A stretch of 64,000 nt of DNA. Source: Nitratifractor salsuginis DSM 16511. Its GTDB lineage: Bacteria; Campylobacterota; Campylobacteria; Campylobacterales; Sulfurovaceae. Below are positions 1 through 7,818 of this stretch, piece after piece. The translations under genes were made by a program, and so were the position numbers. Below the pieces are notes generated by a model. It had not been told where the DNA came from. It saw only the letters and a list, made by a program, of their open reading frames with translations, and ran no database searches. The stretch's first letter is position 1. Each line of letters starts with the position of its first letter. The DNA is taken from assembly GCF_000186245.1 (NCBI RefSeq), contig NC_014935.1, positions 806,001-870,000 of the forward strand. Reading direction: 5' to 3'.

Positions 1-319
1 GGCTGGGGGATTGGACGATGACGTGGGTGTCGCGGTTGCGTTTGATGGCGCGTTTCTGGGAGCGGGTGGGGCGGAAGGCTTCCACATCGATGCGCAGGCT
101 TTTGCATTCGTTGCACCCCTGGCAGATGGGGTGGAAAAAGTAGTTGCCGAAGCGCCGCCACCCCCGTTCGATCACTGCCGAGACAAACTCGGGCGCGGCA
201 TCGCGGATATAACGGTAGTACATCCGTGTCTTTTTCCCGGGCAGGTAGGCACAGTCGTAGTCCAGCATGCAAAAATCGGTGGACTCGGGATGGAGGCGGT
301 CTTCGTTGGGTTGCTTCAT
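1..319 (-). CDS. bpt: Aspartate/glutamate leucyltransferase, N-terminal part (cut by window edge)
   Basis: Transfers leucine from Leu-tRNA to proteins with N-terminal Asp or Glu, marking them for the N-degron pathway. The start is the ATG whose complement is at 317-319; the reading frame runs off the left edge, leaving about 106 residues. Visible family hallmarks are MYYRYI near residue 33, FFHPICQGCNECKSLRI with the CxxC-type cysteines, and SQKRAIKRNRD. These match the conserved N-terminal region of the ATE/Bpt family. The gene is divergent from the methyltransferase starting at 373, with about 50 nt between the two starts. The C-terminal acyltransferase domain is outside the window. Confidence 0.85.
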   Translation of the reverse strand, partial: MKQPNEDRLHPESTDFCMLDYDCAYLPGKKTRMYYRYIRDAAPEFVSAVIERGWRRFGNYFFHPICQGCNECKSLRIDVEAFRPTRSQKRAIKRNRDTHVIVQSPS

Positions 320-372
320 GGCCCGGATTGTAGCAAATTAGGGTAAAATTGCCCAAAAATTACGAGGGTGGG

Positions 373-1071
373 ATGTTTCTCTACCAACCGCCGCAGGGTT
401 ACTGCTACAACAGCGATTCGATCTTCCTCGTCGATTTTATCCGCCGCTTCAAACCCAAAGGCAAGCTCCTGGATGTGGGCTGCGGCGTGGGGATCATTTC
501 GCTGCTGCTGGGGCGGGATTACCCCGTGGAGGTGTATCTTGCGGAGAAGCAGCCGAAGATGCTGGAGTATGCGCTGCACAATTTCACCCTCAACGGGATC
601 GAGGCACACGCCTATCCCGGGGATTTTTTGGAAGCTCAGATCGAAGAGCGTTTCGACCTGATCGTCTCGAACCCTCCTTTCTATGACCCGAGGGTGACCC
701 AGAGCGAAGAGGAGAGCCTCAACATCGCCCGCTACGCCCATCACCTCCCGCTGGAGCCCTTCGTGGAGCGGGTGCGCCGCTTGCTGAGGCCCAGGGGGCG
801 CTTCATCCTCTGCTACGACGCCAAGCAGAGCGACCGGCTCCTGGCGGCGCTCAGGGAGGCGAAGCTCACCCCCGAGACCCTGCGTTTCGTCCATCCCAAG
901 CTCGATCGGGAAGCGAAGATCGTGATGGTCCAGGCGAGGGCGGGTTCCAAATCCCTCTGCCGGGTCCTTCCGCCCCTGGTAGTCTTCGACGCGTCGGGAA
1001 GCTATACCCCCGAGGCGGCCCAGGCCTTCGAGCGGGCGGCGACCCACTCGATCAAAGGGCTGAGGGAGTGA
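373..1071 (+). CDS. tRNA1(Val) A37 N6-methyltransferase-like protein (TrmN6/YfiC family)
   Basis: Class I SAM-dependent methyltransferase. The SAM-binding motif LDVGCGVGIIS lies near residue 35 and the N6-adenine catalytic motif SNPPFY near residue 100. The N-terminus reads FLYQPPQGYCYNSDS, typical of the TrmN6/YfiC group that methylates A37 of tRNA1(Val). I chose the ATG at 373, with GAGG at 364-367 five bases upstream, over a TTG at 349 that has no ribosome site. The length of about 232 residues fits the family. Substrate specificity is inferred from family. A small 23S/16S N6-adenine methylase is the main alternative. Confidence 0.75.
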   Translation: MFLYQPPQGYCYNSDSIFLVDFIRRFKPKGKLLDVGCGVGIISLLLGRDYPVEVYLAEKQPKMLEYALHNFTLNGIEAHAYPGDFLEAQIEERFDLIVSNPPFYDPRVTQSEEESLNIARYAHHLPLEPFVERVRRLLRPRGRFILCYDAKQSDRLLAALREAKLTPETLRFVHPKLDREAKIVMVQARAGSKSLCRVLPPLVVFDASGSYTPEAAQAFERAATHSIKGLRE

Positions 1072-1091
1072 AGAAGTGACGGTGGATTTTC

Positions 1092-1112
1092 GATTAGGGA
1101 TTATGGATTATA
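1092..1112 (+). repeat. Short heptamer array (3 copies)
   Basis: Three consecutive 7-nt units GATTAGG, GATTATG, GATTATA lie between the methyltransferase and the YkgJ gene. They share the 7-nt periodicity of the arrays at 2811, 28974, 42475 and 55661. Confidence 0.5.
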
Positions 1113-1133
1113 ATGAAAGAAAAAAGGGAGCCG

Positions 1134-1535
1134 ATGAGTGAAGCGACGCAGGGTGAACGCTTGCCGATTATGGAGATGGCGGGATATGATTTCCGCTTCG
1201 ACCCCAATGCCTGCGCTGCGTGTGAGGGAGCCTGCTGCCGGGGGGAGAGCGGCTATATCTGGATGAAGTATCCCGAGATCGAAGCGATGGCGGAGTACCT
1301 GGGGATGGAGCTGGAAGCTTTCGCCGGAAGCTACCTGCGCAAAGTGGGCCACCGCTACTCCCTGACGGAAAAGAAGCTGGGGGAGGGGGATTACGCCTGT
1401 ATCTTTTTCGATGAGGAGAAGAAGCGCTGCAGTGTCTACCCCGTGCGGCCCCGGCAGTGTAGGACTTTTCCTTTCTGGGAACAGTTCAAAGGCGATGAAG
1501 AGGAGGTACGACGCGAATGTCCCGGAATTCTCTGA
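1134..1535 (+). CDS. YkgJ/UPF0153 family cysteine-cluster protein
   Basis: Small protein of the YkgJ family, a presumed metal (zinc or Fe-S) binding fold of unknown function. The pattern CAACEGACC sits near residue 26, followed by YACIFF, C-S-VYPVRPRQCRTFPFW and a final cysteine in RRECPGIL; this cysteine spacing defines the family. The ATG at 1134 is preferred because AAGGGAG lies just upstream; an upstream ATG at 1113 would add seven residues. The 3' end overlaps the next gene by 19 nt, so the two are probably translationally coupled. A 7-nt-period array GATTAGG/GATTATG/GATTATA precedes it at 1092-1112. Confidence 0.8.
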   Translation: MSEATQGERLPIMEMAGYDFRFDPNACAACEGACCRGESGYIWMKYPEIEAMAEYLGMELEAFAGSYLRKVGHRYSLTEKKLGEGDYACIFFDEEKKRCSVYPVRPRQCRTFPFWEQFKGDEEEVRRECPGIL

Positions 1536-2809
1536 GCCTCCTGCTCTCCGGCCTCCTTCTGAGTGCGACGCTCCTGTGGGCGGAAGATCCCGCACTCGGA
1601 GCCAAAGAGGACCGTCTGATCGTCGAAGCGATCTATCAGGATGAACAGCACAACTTCGCTGGAGCCGAAGCGCTTTTTTTGAAACTCTATGCTTTGACGA
1701 AAAAGACCGACTATCTGGTCCAGGCGGCCAAAGAGGCGATGCTCCCCGGCGGCCAACCCGAGAAGGTGGCTCCACTGCTCGAGAAATGGATCGAACGCCA
1801 CGGCGAGAAGCTGAAGGACCATCGGCCGGTGCGGATGCTGGTGGCCCTCTATGCCAAGGAGAAAGCCCTGGAAAAAGCGGAACCCCTGGCCGACCGATGG
1901 CTGGTCGAGAGCGAGGATCCGGCCGATCTGAAATTGGCGGCGACGCTCAAGATCGATCTGGGGAAATATGCCGAAGCGGTTAAACTCCTGCAAAAGGCTT
2001 ACGCCCGGTCTGAGGATGAGCGCCTGCTCCTTCAGGCCGTGGTGCTTCTGGATGAGAAGCTTCACAAACGTGACGAAGCGATCCGGCTCCTGGAGACCCA
2101 TCTGCGCCTGAAATCCGATGCCTCCATCGCCGTCTATTTCAAGCTCATCGAGCTCTATGCGAAAGAGAATCGGCTCGACAAGGTGCTGGAACTTTACAAA
2201 AAGCTCTACGAGAAGTATCCCCAACAATATTTTCTCCAAAAGATCGTCAAACTCTCCCTCTACACCCACGATCTCGACGGCCTGATCGCGCTGCTGGAGA
2301 AACACTCCAGAGGGAATGAGGAGCTGCTCTACCGCCTCTACAAAGAGAAGAAACGCTACGACAAAGCTATTGCCCTAGCCCATAAGCGCTACCTGGAGAC
2401 CGGCAAACCCAAGTGGCTGGCCGAAGAGGCGATCCTCGGCTACGAAAAGGCCAAAGAGGAGAAGAAGATCACGCCCAAGGTGCTCAAAAGATTCCGCAAA
2501 CTCTTCGACGAAGCTTTGAAGAAGGGCCTGGACGACAGCCTCTATCTCAACTACTACGGCTATACGCTGATCGATCACGATCTGGATGTGAAGCGGGGAG
2601 TCGACCTGGTGCGCCGGGCCCTCCAGCAGCAGCCCGACAACAGCTACTACCTCGACTCCCTGGCCTGGGGGCTTTATAAGCTGGGTGAGTGCGCCAAAGC
2701 TTACAAGGTGATGGAGAAAGTAATCGCCGATCAGGGGCTCAACGAGCCCGAAATCAAAATGCACTGGGAGAGCATCCAAAAGTGTATGGAGCAGGATAAA
2801 GCCTTCTAG
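1517..2809 (+). CDS. Exported TPR-repeat protein
   Basis: A 430-residue protein with an N-terminal signal peptide (hydrophobic stretch SLLLSGLLLSATLLWA, likely cleaved near residue 23). A long alpha-helical body follows with many tetratricopeptide-like units, recognisable from A..L..KLYALTKKTDYL near residue 55, YAEAVKLLQKAYA near 155 and the C-terminal ..YYLDSLAWGLYKLG near 380. The last is a canonical TPR of the PilF/BepA sort. It starts inside the YkgJ gene, with GAGGAGG ahead of the ATG. It probably scaffolds protein interactions in the periplasm; the partner is unknown. An intergenic heptamer array begins two bases after the stop codon. Confidence 0.75.
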   Translation: MSRNSLSLLLSGLLLSATLLWAEDPALGAKEDRLIVEAIYQDEQHNFAGAEALFLKLYALTKKTDYLVQAAKEAMLPGGQPEKVAPLLEKWIERHGEKLKDHRPVRMLVALYAKEKALEKAEPLADRWLVESEDPADLKLAATLKIDLGKYAEAVKLLQKAYARSEDERLLLQAVVLLDEKLHKRDEAIRLLETHLRLKSDASIAVYFKLIELYAKENRLDKVLELYKKLYEKYPQQYFLQKIVKLSLYTHDLDGLIALLEKHSRGNEELLYRLYKEKKRYDKAIALAHKRYLETGKPKWLAEEAILGYEKAKEEKKITPKVLKRFRKLFDEALKKGLDDSLYLNYYGYTLIDHDLDVKRGVDLVRRALQQQPDNSYYLDSLAWGLYKLGECAKAYKVMEKVIADQGLNEPEIKMHWESIQKCMEQDKAF

Positions 2810-2810
2810 C

Positions 2811-2900
2811 GAGTGAGGAGTGAGGAATTAGGAGTTAGGAATTAGAAACGGAGTGATAAAGTTTCTCAACGCTCAACGCTCAGCTCTTAATGCTCAATGT
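2811..2900. repeat. Divergent heptamer arrays flanking a small inverted repeat
   Basis: 2811-2845 is a strict 7-nt series GAGTGAG, GAGTGAG, GAATTAG, GAGTTAG, GAATTAG. AGAAAC (2844-2849) and its complement GTTTCT (2861-2866) enclose an 11-nt core. From 2865 the units continue in reverse-complement sense as CTCAACG, CTCAACG, CTCAGCT, CTTAATG, CTCAATG. The layout matches the element at 55661-55829. It lies between the TPR gene and trpC. Confidence 0.7.
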
Positions 2901-2936
2901 CAATGACCGAAACAACGATAAAGGAGACAATGCTTT

Positions 2937-3743
2937 ATGGCAGATATTTTGGATGAGATCATACGCAAGACCCGTGACGACCTGGAACGAAAGAAGAAGG
3001 AGTACTCCCTGGATTGGCTGGGGCGTTCCCTCTCTTTCAACCCCTTTGTGCCCAGGGATGTGCACCCCTACCTGCGCTCTACGCCCGAGGATCCCTACCG
3101 GATCATCGCCGAGGTGAAAAAGGCGAGCCCCTCCAAAGGGATCATTCGGGAGGATTTCGACCCGCTGGTCATCGCCCAGGCCTACGAGAAAGGAGGAGCG
3201 AGCGCGCTGTCGGTGTTGACCGAGCCTCATTGGTTCAAGGGGAACGTGGAGTATCTGGGGATGATCCGCCGCTATGTGAGCATCCCCCTGCTGCGCAAGG
3301 ATTTCATCATCGACAAATACCAACTGGTCGAAGCGGTCGCCTATGGGGCCGATTTCGTCCTGCTCATCGCCAAGGCCCTCAGCCGCAAGGAGCTCAAAGA
3401 GCTGCTGGAGTACACCCGGCACCTGGGGATGGAGGCGCTGGTGGAGATCCACGACAAAGCCGACCTGGTCAAGGCGATCTTCGCCGGAGCCGATATCATC
3501 GGCATCAACCACCGCAACCTGGAGACTTTTGAGATGGATATGAGCCTCAGCGAAAGGCTCATCCCCCTCATCCCCAACTCCAAGATCATCGTCGCCGAAA
3601 GCGGCATCAACGATCACGAAACGGTCAAGCACCTCTCCGAAGTCGGCGCCGATGCCTTCCTGGTAGGCGAGCATTTTATGCGCCAGGAGGATATTACAGG
3701 GGCGCTGCGGGAGCTGAAGTACGGGGAGCAAGAAAGCGAATAA
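2937..3743 (+). CDS. trpC: Indole-3-glycerol-phosphate synthase
   Basis: Catalyses ring closure of CdRP to indole-3-glycerol phosphate in tryptophan synthesis (cytosol). The 268-residue length is normal for a monofunctional TrpC. Family motifs appear in order: [12 protein letters not shown] (residue ~57, catalytic Lys), [21 protein letters not shown] (catalytic Lys), [26 protein letters not shown] and [14 protein letters not shown] good ribosome site (AAGGAG at 2921) precedes the ATG. It stands alone here, not in a trp operon, as is common when trp genes are scattered. Upstream is the heptamer element; downstream is restriction-system debris. Confidence 0.93.
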   Translation: MADILDEIIRKTRDDLERKKKEYSLDWLGRSLSFNPFVPRDVHPYLRSTPEDPYRIIAEVKKASPSKGIIREDFDPLVIAQAYEKGGASALSVLTEPHWFKGNVEYLGMIRRYVSIPLLRKDFIIDKYQLVEAVAYGADFVLLIAKALSRKELKELLEYTRHLGMEALVEIHDKADLVKAIFAGADIIGINHRNLETFEMDMSLSERLIPLIPNSKIIVAESGINDHETVKHLSEVGADAFLVGEHFMRQEDITGALRELKYGEQESE

Positions 3744-3778
3744 AGTAGAAGCCCTGATCTATTATTCCTTTCGCCTGA

Positions 3779-3949
3779 ACTTTATCCATTACCAAAGATT
3801 TGTATATCTTGGATAGCTACATCAAAGATGAGAGCCTCAGCGATCCGGAAAACCTGCCCGAACCGGATCTATTGGCTCAGGAGATCGTCGAAGAGATCGA
3901 AGCGGCTTTGGAAGATTTCAAGAGTATTGTAGAGATGACGCATCAGTGA
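3779..3949 (+). pseudogene. C-terminal relic of a type I restriction methylase (HsdM-like)
   Basis: An open frame of about 56 codons, closed upstream by a stop at 3776-3778, without a plausible start or ribosome site. It ends ..DESLSDPENLPEPDLLA.., followed by EIVEEIEAALEDFKSI. That combination (a LPEP segment then an acidic helix ending LEDFKSI) resembles the extreme C-terminus of type I modification subunits. Everything upstream of the fragment is gone. It sits 35 bp after trpC and 44 bp before a decayed toxin-antitoxin pair, which marks this spot as a turnover site for defence genes. The identification is by eye from a short stretch. Confidence 0.4.
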
Positions 3950-3980
3950 ACGGTTTTCAAGAAACTGACCCGTCTCCCGC

Positions 3981-3986
3981 TATAAT
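3981..3986 (+). promoter_or_regulatory. -10 box TATAAT, possibly giving a leaderless HEPN mRNA
   Basis: A perfect TATAAT ends seven bases before the ATG at 3993. A start site 6-7 bases after the box would fall on or next to the ATG, so the transcript would have almost no leader. No ribosome site fits between box and ATG. No clear -35 element is visible. Confidence 0.45.
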
Positions 3987-3992
3987 ATTCCT

Positions 3993-4442
3993 ATGGACAT
4001 CCGAGAGAAACTAAAAACCTACTTTTACGAAGCCTAGCGTCACCGTCAGCATATCAACGAGGCCAGAGCGGAGTTGCATCTGCCTATCCGCAGTTATGAT
4101 GAACTCTCCAAAATGGAGAAATTTGCCCTCAATACCTTCATTTTCCGTTTCTCCAAACTCCAGGATCTTCTGGGGCGTAGGATCTTTCGTGCCTGTCTGG
4201 AGTCTTTTCAGATTCCAACGGAAGATATGAGCTTTTCGGATATCCTCAAAACTTTGGAAAAAGAGAAAATCCTGGACATTGACAACTGGAGTCTCTTGCG
4301 GGAATTGAGAAATGAGATTGCTTACGAATATCCCGAAGAGATGGATGAGACCATCGAGAAGATCAATCTTTTCATCACACGCAGTGAGGAACTGTTGGCG
4401 ATCCTTGAGCGATTGGAGAATCGTTGCGATGCGGCTGAGTGA
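3993..4442 (+). pseudogene. HEPN-domain toxin gene, inactivated by in-frame TAG
   Basis: From ATG 3993 the frame reads MDIREKLKTYFYEA, then TAG at 4035-4037, then continues in the same frame to 4442 without further stops. The total is about 149 codons, a usual size for a HEPN partner of a minimal nucleotidyltransferase. The body has SKMEKFALNTFIFRFSKLQD and the helix LRELRNEIAYEYPEE. The HEPN RNase motif is R-x4-H; here R-N-E-I-A is followed by Tyr (TAC, 4323-4325) instead of His. Both lesions can be explained by single C-to-T changes (CAG to TAG, CAC to TAC). Internal restart, for example at TTG 4074, would still lack the catalytic His. It overlaps the nucleotidyltransferase gene by 14 nt. 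Confidence 0.7.
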
Positions 4443-4707
4443 GCGGGAGATCCAGACAATCAAAAGAGTGGTTGCGGAGCGGATGGGAAGCGATGCGAAA
4501 ATCTATCTCTTTGGCAGCCGGCTGGACGATACCCGCAAAGGGGGCGATATCGACCTCTTTATTCTCGCCGAAAAGGTCGATCTGGAGACCAAACTGCTGA
4601 CAAGGGCCAAGCTGAAAGCCCTCCTGCATAAACCTGTCGATATCGTTTGTCATCAAAATTTCTCCCGATCCATAGAACAGGAGGCCCTGAAAGGGCAACT
4701 GCTGTAG
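4429..4707 (+). CDS. Minimal nucleotidyltransferase (MNT) antitoxin
   Basis: A 92-residue Pol-beta-like nucleotidyltransferase. The signature YLFGSRLDD...GGDIDLFI (residues ~28-45) gives the GS motif and the two metal-binding aspartates. In characterised MntA/HepT pairs this protein AMPylates the HEPN toxin on tyrosine and so neutralises it. Its start lies inside the HEPN frame, which implies coupled translation. Because the HEPN partner carries a stop codon and lacks its catalytic His, this gene is probably an orphan antitoxin. Order is toxin-then-antitoxin, the reverse of the two other pairs in this window. Confidence 0.8.
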   Translation: MRLSEREIQTIKRVVAERMGSDAKIYLFGSRLDDTRKGGDIDLFILAEKVDLETKLLTRAKLKALLHKPVDIVCHQNFSRSIEQEALKGQLL

Positions 4708-4917
4708 TCCGCTCAGCAGAGCGTATCTTCGTAAAGTGGCTCTTTTTATGAAAGAGTATTTGGAGAGTGATCTCTCGAAATGTGACATTGAAACAAATAT
4801 AAGAAAAAATAAAATAAATAGTATATTAAAATAAATAAATTAAATTCTGAGTAATTTATCTTTTGGTATCATTGTCGACATCCGACTTCGGATAGACTCT
4901 ACTTCAAAAGGATAAAT

Positions 4918-5712
4918 ATGTCTCGGATTCTTCGACAATGGTTCGTGTTGTCTCTCTTCGTATTCTTCGCTGCGGCGGGGGCTCAGGCCAAGAGCGTTCC
5001 CGCCTATTTCACGGCCCCCTATCATAGTGTCGGCTCTGTCAAAAGCGCTCTGAATAAGTCTGGATTGCAGGTGCTGGCTACCTATCATCCTGCGGGGAAA
5101 GGCTATCTGAATGTTATTCTCTATACCAACGCTTCGCTCAAACGTGCCGCCGCCAAGCCTAAGCGTGGTTTTGCCGCAGTGCAGCGAGTGTTGGTCAACA
5201 GCAAGGCCAAAACGGTTTTGGCTACCAATCCCGAGTATTGGCTTCGGGCCTTTTTGCAGGGCCAATACAAGCCGGGTATGGAGGCTCCCGTTACCCGGGC
5301 ACTTGGCAAAGCCCTGGGCAAGCTCAGCCCGAGCAAAGACGCTCTGCCTTCGGGCAAGCTGGCAAAATACCATTTTATGTTCGGGATGCCTTACTATGAT
5401 GAAATGATCACACTGAAAAAAGGAAAACACTTCTCCGTCGCCAATCGGGTCTTCACCCTGAGCCTTCCCAACGGCAGCAAGGTCGTTGGTGTGCGTATGC
5501 CCCGCAGTGTGGAAAGTTTTATCAGCAAGATCGGTGAGGATAAAGCATTGGTGCTCCCCTATATGGTTTTGCTGGAGAAGGGAGAGGCTCTGATGCTCAA
5601 CCCAAAATACTATCTGGCCATCTCCTATCCCCGCCTGAGTATGGGGCAGTTTATGAAGATCTCCGATATTCCCGGCAAGATAGAGAAAGCCCTCAAAAAC
5701 TCCATCAAATAA
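4918..5712 (+). CDS. Exported protein of unknown function
   Basis: A 264-residue protein with a clear signal peptide (VLSLFVFFAAAGAQA, cleavage after A-Q-A near residue 25). The mature part starts KSVPAYFTAPYHSVGSV and contains ATYHPAGKGYLNVILYTN, ALGKLSPSKDALPSGK and YHFMFGMPYYDEMI. The N-terminal half loosely resembles DUF302-like folds, but I cannot assign a family. It is probably periplasmic. A TATCAT box and an AAAGGA ribosome site precede the ATG. The 210-nt AT-rich stretch upstream (4708-4917) holds no gene; it includes a CTCTTT-loop-AAAGAG hairpin just after the nucleotidyltransferase. Confidence 0.55.
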   Translation: MSRILRQWFVLSLFVFFAAAGAQAKSVPAYFTAPYHSVGSVKSALNKSGLQVLATYHPAGKGYLNVILYTNASLKRAAAKPKRGFAAVQRVLVNSKAKTVLATNPEYWLRAFLQGQYKPGMEAPVTRALGKALGKLSPSKDALPSGKLAKYHFMFGMPYYDEMITLKKGKHFSVANRVFTLSLPNGSKVVGVRMPRSVESFISKIGEDKALVLPYMVLLEKGEALMLNPKYYLAISYPRLSMGQFMKISDIPGKIEKALKNSIK

Positions 5713-5720
5713 ACTTTTTC

Positions 5721-5756
5721 TTCCCGGGTTCTTCTCGGGAAATCACTGTCTTTTCC
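5721..5756 (+). terminator. Possible weak terminator
   Basis: TTCCCG (5721-5726) pairs with CGGGAA (5736-5741) over a 9-nt loop just after the exported-protein gene, with a loose TTTTCC tract downstream. The U-run is poor, so this is tentative. Confidence 0.3.
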
Positions 5757-5771
5757 TTTCGATTTATTTTG

Positions 5772-5777
5772 TATAAT
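5772..5777 (+). promoter_or_regulatory. -10 box for the metallo-hydrolase gene
   Basis: TATAAT, preceded by a T-rich stretch, lies 35 nt before the ATG at 5812. AAGGA at 5801-5805 is the ribosome site. This T-rich plus extended -10 arrangement is usual for Campylobacterota sigma-70 promoters, where -35 is weak. Confidence 0.55.
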
Positions 5778-5811
5778 AGTTTTATAGGAAATCTTAACAT
5801 AAGGAATAATT

Positions 5812-6777
5812 ATGAAAAAGATAACGGCTCTCTGGATCTTCTTGGGATTTCTGACGGCGAATCTCTTTGCGTGGGAACTTCCCGGTTACGGCAATCTCCA
5901 TTTCGAGCGGATGGGCAAGAGCAATGTGTGGATTATGCACGGTCCCCCCGAAGAGCCCAGTGTGAAGAACCGGGGCTTTATGAACAATCCCGCCTTTGTC
6001 GAGAGTGAGCACGGCCTCATCGTGATCGATCCGGGCGGGAATTACAAAGTGGGCAGGAAGATCCTGGGAGAGATGGAGAAGGTGAGCCGCAAACCGGTTA
6101 TCGCCATCTTCAACACCCACAAGCACGGGGATCACTGGTTCGCCAACCGGGCTATCGCCGAGAAATACCCCAAGGCCCCGATCTACGCCCATCCCAATAT
6201 GATCAAGGAGGTCAAAGCAGGGGAGGCCGAGAAGTGGTACGGCATTCTCGACCGGCTCAGCCACAATCTTGACGGAACCAAACCCTTCCGCTATCCCGAC
6301 CACGAGCTGAACGACGGGCAAAAGATCACCATCGACGGCCAGCACTTCGTCATCCATCATCCCAAAAAGGCCCATACGGATACCGATATCCTCATCGAGC
6401 ACAAAGAGAGCAATACCCTTTTCCTGGGAGACAATGTGATGAAAAATCGCCTGGGAGGTTTCGATAGCAGCTCCAGCATATTGGGGAACATCGAGCTTCT
6501 GGAGGGGATTATGAAGAATGGGAACTACGCCCTCTACGTTCCAGGCCACGGACCCTCAGGCGGCAAAGAGGAGACGGTAGGGCCCTTTTTGCGCTATCTG
6601 AAGGTGCTCAAAAAGTGGGCTCAGAAGGCTTACGACAATGACGAGGATTACTACGCTTACAAAAAAGAGGCGATCAAGGAGCTGGGACCCATCGCCAAGT
6701 GGGATGCCTTCGACCATCAGATGGGCAAGCATCTGAACAAAGTTTATATGGAGATCGAAGAGAAGGATATGCAGTAG
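5812..6777 (+). CDS. Exported metallo-beta-lactamase-fold hydrolase
   Basis: A 321-residue periplasmic enzyme with a signal peptide (ALWIFLGFLTANLFA). The zinc motif NTHKHGDHW at residues 101-109 gives the HxHxDH signature. Further ligands are likely the His in KKAHTDTD, the Asp in LFLGDNV and the His in VPGHGPSG. This set is characteristic of binuclear metallo-hydrolases of the SoxH/quinoprotein-relay type rather than true beta-lactamases. The C-terminal 60 residues are helical. The substrate is unknown. It is convergent with the RNase T2 gene, with only two bases between the stop codons, so transcripts probably overlap. Confidence 0.8.
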   Translation: MKKITALWIFLGFLTANLFAWELPGYGNLHFERMGKSNVWIMHGPPEEPSVKNRGFMNNPAFVESEHGLIVIDPGGNYKVGRKILGEMEKVSRKPVIAIFNTHKHGDHWFANRAIAEKYPKAPIYAHPNMIKEVKAGEAEKWYGILDRLSHNLDGTKPFRYPDHELNDGQKITIDGQHFVIHHPKKAHTDTDILIEHKESNTLFLGDNVMKNRLGGFDSSSSILGNIELLEGIMKNGNYALYVPGHGPSGGKEETVGPFLRYLKVLKKWAQKAYDNDEDYYAYKKEAIKELGPIAKWDAFDHQMGKHLNKVYMEIEEKDMQ

Positions 6778-6779
6778 GC

Positions 6780-7730
6780 TTAGTGCCGGTGGAAAAGGCC
6801 CGGCCCGTCGACGATCCCCTCGACGCATCGGCTGTGAAGGGCGGGGGCGCCTTTGAGAAGCTCGGGGAGCTTGTCCCCTTTGCCCCGGAGGCTAATCGAG
6901 AGTTCGCTCAGCAGGCCGTTGCGGCAGTTCATCGCCAGTTTGGGGCCATTGCCGGGGCCGAAGCTCCTGGCGAAAAGTCGGCGCAGGGTGCTCAGCCGGA
7001 CCCGCTGCCCGATATTGGCCCGCAGATACTCCCCGACCATCGAGCGGTCGACCTGGGCGGTGAGGCTCAGGGCATCATTGAAATAGTTGACGGGATCTTT
7101 ACCGTAACAGCTGCCGTGCTTGACCCATTCGTGCCGGTCCAGGCCCGAGAGGGCTCCGGGGAAGTAACGCTCCATCAGCTGCCGAAGCCGGGGAGGATAG
7201 TCGATGGCGGACAGCGCCCTCCACTGATGCCGTTTGTCGAGCATTTTGAGGCGCTCGGGGACGGCGCAGTAGGCCCGGTTTCTGGGTTGGGGCCAGAGGC
7301 CGTGGAGGACCAGGTGATTGGCGGCACGATTATTGCGTGGCCGGCACTCTTTGCGGTTGGGGTGGGTTTCACAGAAGCTGTTGTGCCAGCTCATTACCAG
7401 GAGGGAATGAAGAGAGCTTTGGGTGTAGGCCTTCTCTGAAGAGCCGGTATGGATGCCAGGCTTTGCATCCCGGCTCAGGCATTTCTCGTCGACCCAGCGC
7501 TGAGTGGGGAAGGGTGCTTCGAGTTTGATGAGGTATTGGCCCTTGTGACGGCGAAGGACATTATAGCTTTTGCCCGGCTCCAGATTGAGGCTGCCGCGAT
7601 TGCGGTGATGGGCCAGATCGTTCCAGGCGGGGCAGGAGGCGGTGGAGTGGGCCTGATAGCGGGCTTCCAGGGAGCTGATACTTAGCAGGACCCCTGCCAG
7701 GATGAGGACGGTTCGGAATAGGTATCGCAT
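6780..7730 (-). CDS. Ribonuclease T2 family enzyme (RNase I-like), periplasmic
   Basis: Non-specific endoribonuclease giving 2',3'-cyclic phosphates. Both active-site segments are intact: CAS1 LHGLWPQ (residues ~142-148) and CAS2 HEWVKHGSC (~200-208), with the two catalytic histidines and the Glu/Lys. A signal peptide (VLILAGVLLSISSLEA) directs export. Residues ~30-90 form an extra N-terminal region with an SH3-like look (KSYNVLRRHKGQYLIKL), and cysteines suggest disulfides. Likely roles are scavenging RNA or degrading envelope-released RNA. The adjoining genes are also exported hydrolases. Confidence 0.87.
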   Translation of the reverse strand: MRYLFRTVLILAGVLLSISSLEARYQAHSTASCPAWNDLAHHRNRGSLNLEPGKSYNVLRRHKGQYLIKLEAPFPTQRWVDEKCLSRDAKPGIHTGSSEKAYTQSSLHSLLVMSWHNSFCETHPNRKECRPRNNRAANHLVLHGLWPQPRNRAYCAVPERLKMLDKRHQWRALSAIDYPPRLRQLMERYFPGALSGLDRHEWVKHGSCYGKDPVNYFNDALSLTAQVDRSMVGEYLRANIGQRVRLSTLRRLFARSFGPGNGPKLAMNCRNGLLSELSISLRGKGDKLPELLKGAPALHSRCVEGIVDGPGLFHRH

Positions 7731-7818
7731 AGGAAATCTCTCTTTGCGGATGGATTTGCGTGATTATACCCGCTCCCTCTTTGTGATAGAATGAAAATCC
7801 ACTGTAGGAGATTGGACG

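Noticed and set aside
4074-4442. A functional 122-residue HEPN protein started at TTG 4074
   Set aside because: The upstream frame with the promoter-proximal ATG is clearly part of the gene, the restart has only a weak ribosome site, and the catalytic His is absent.
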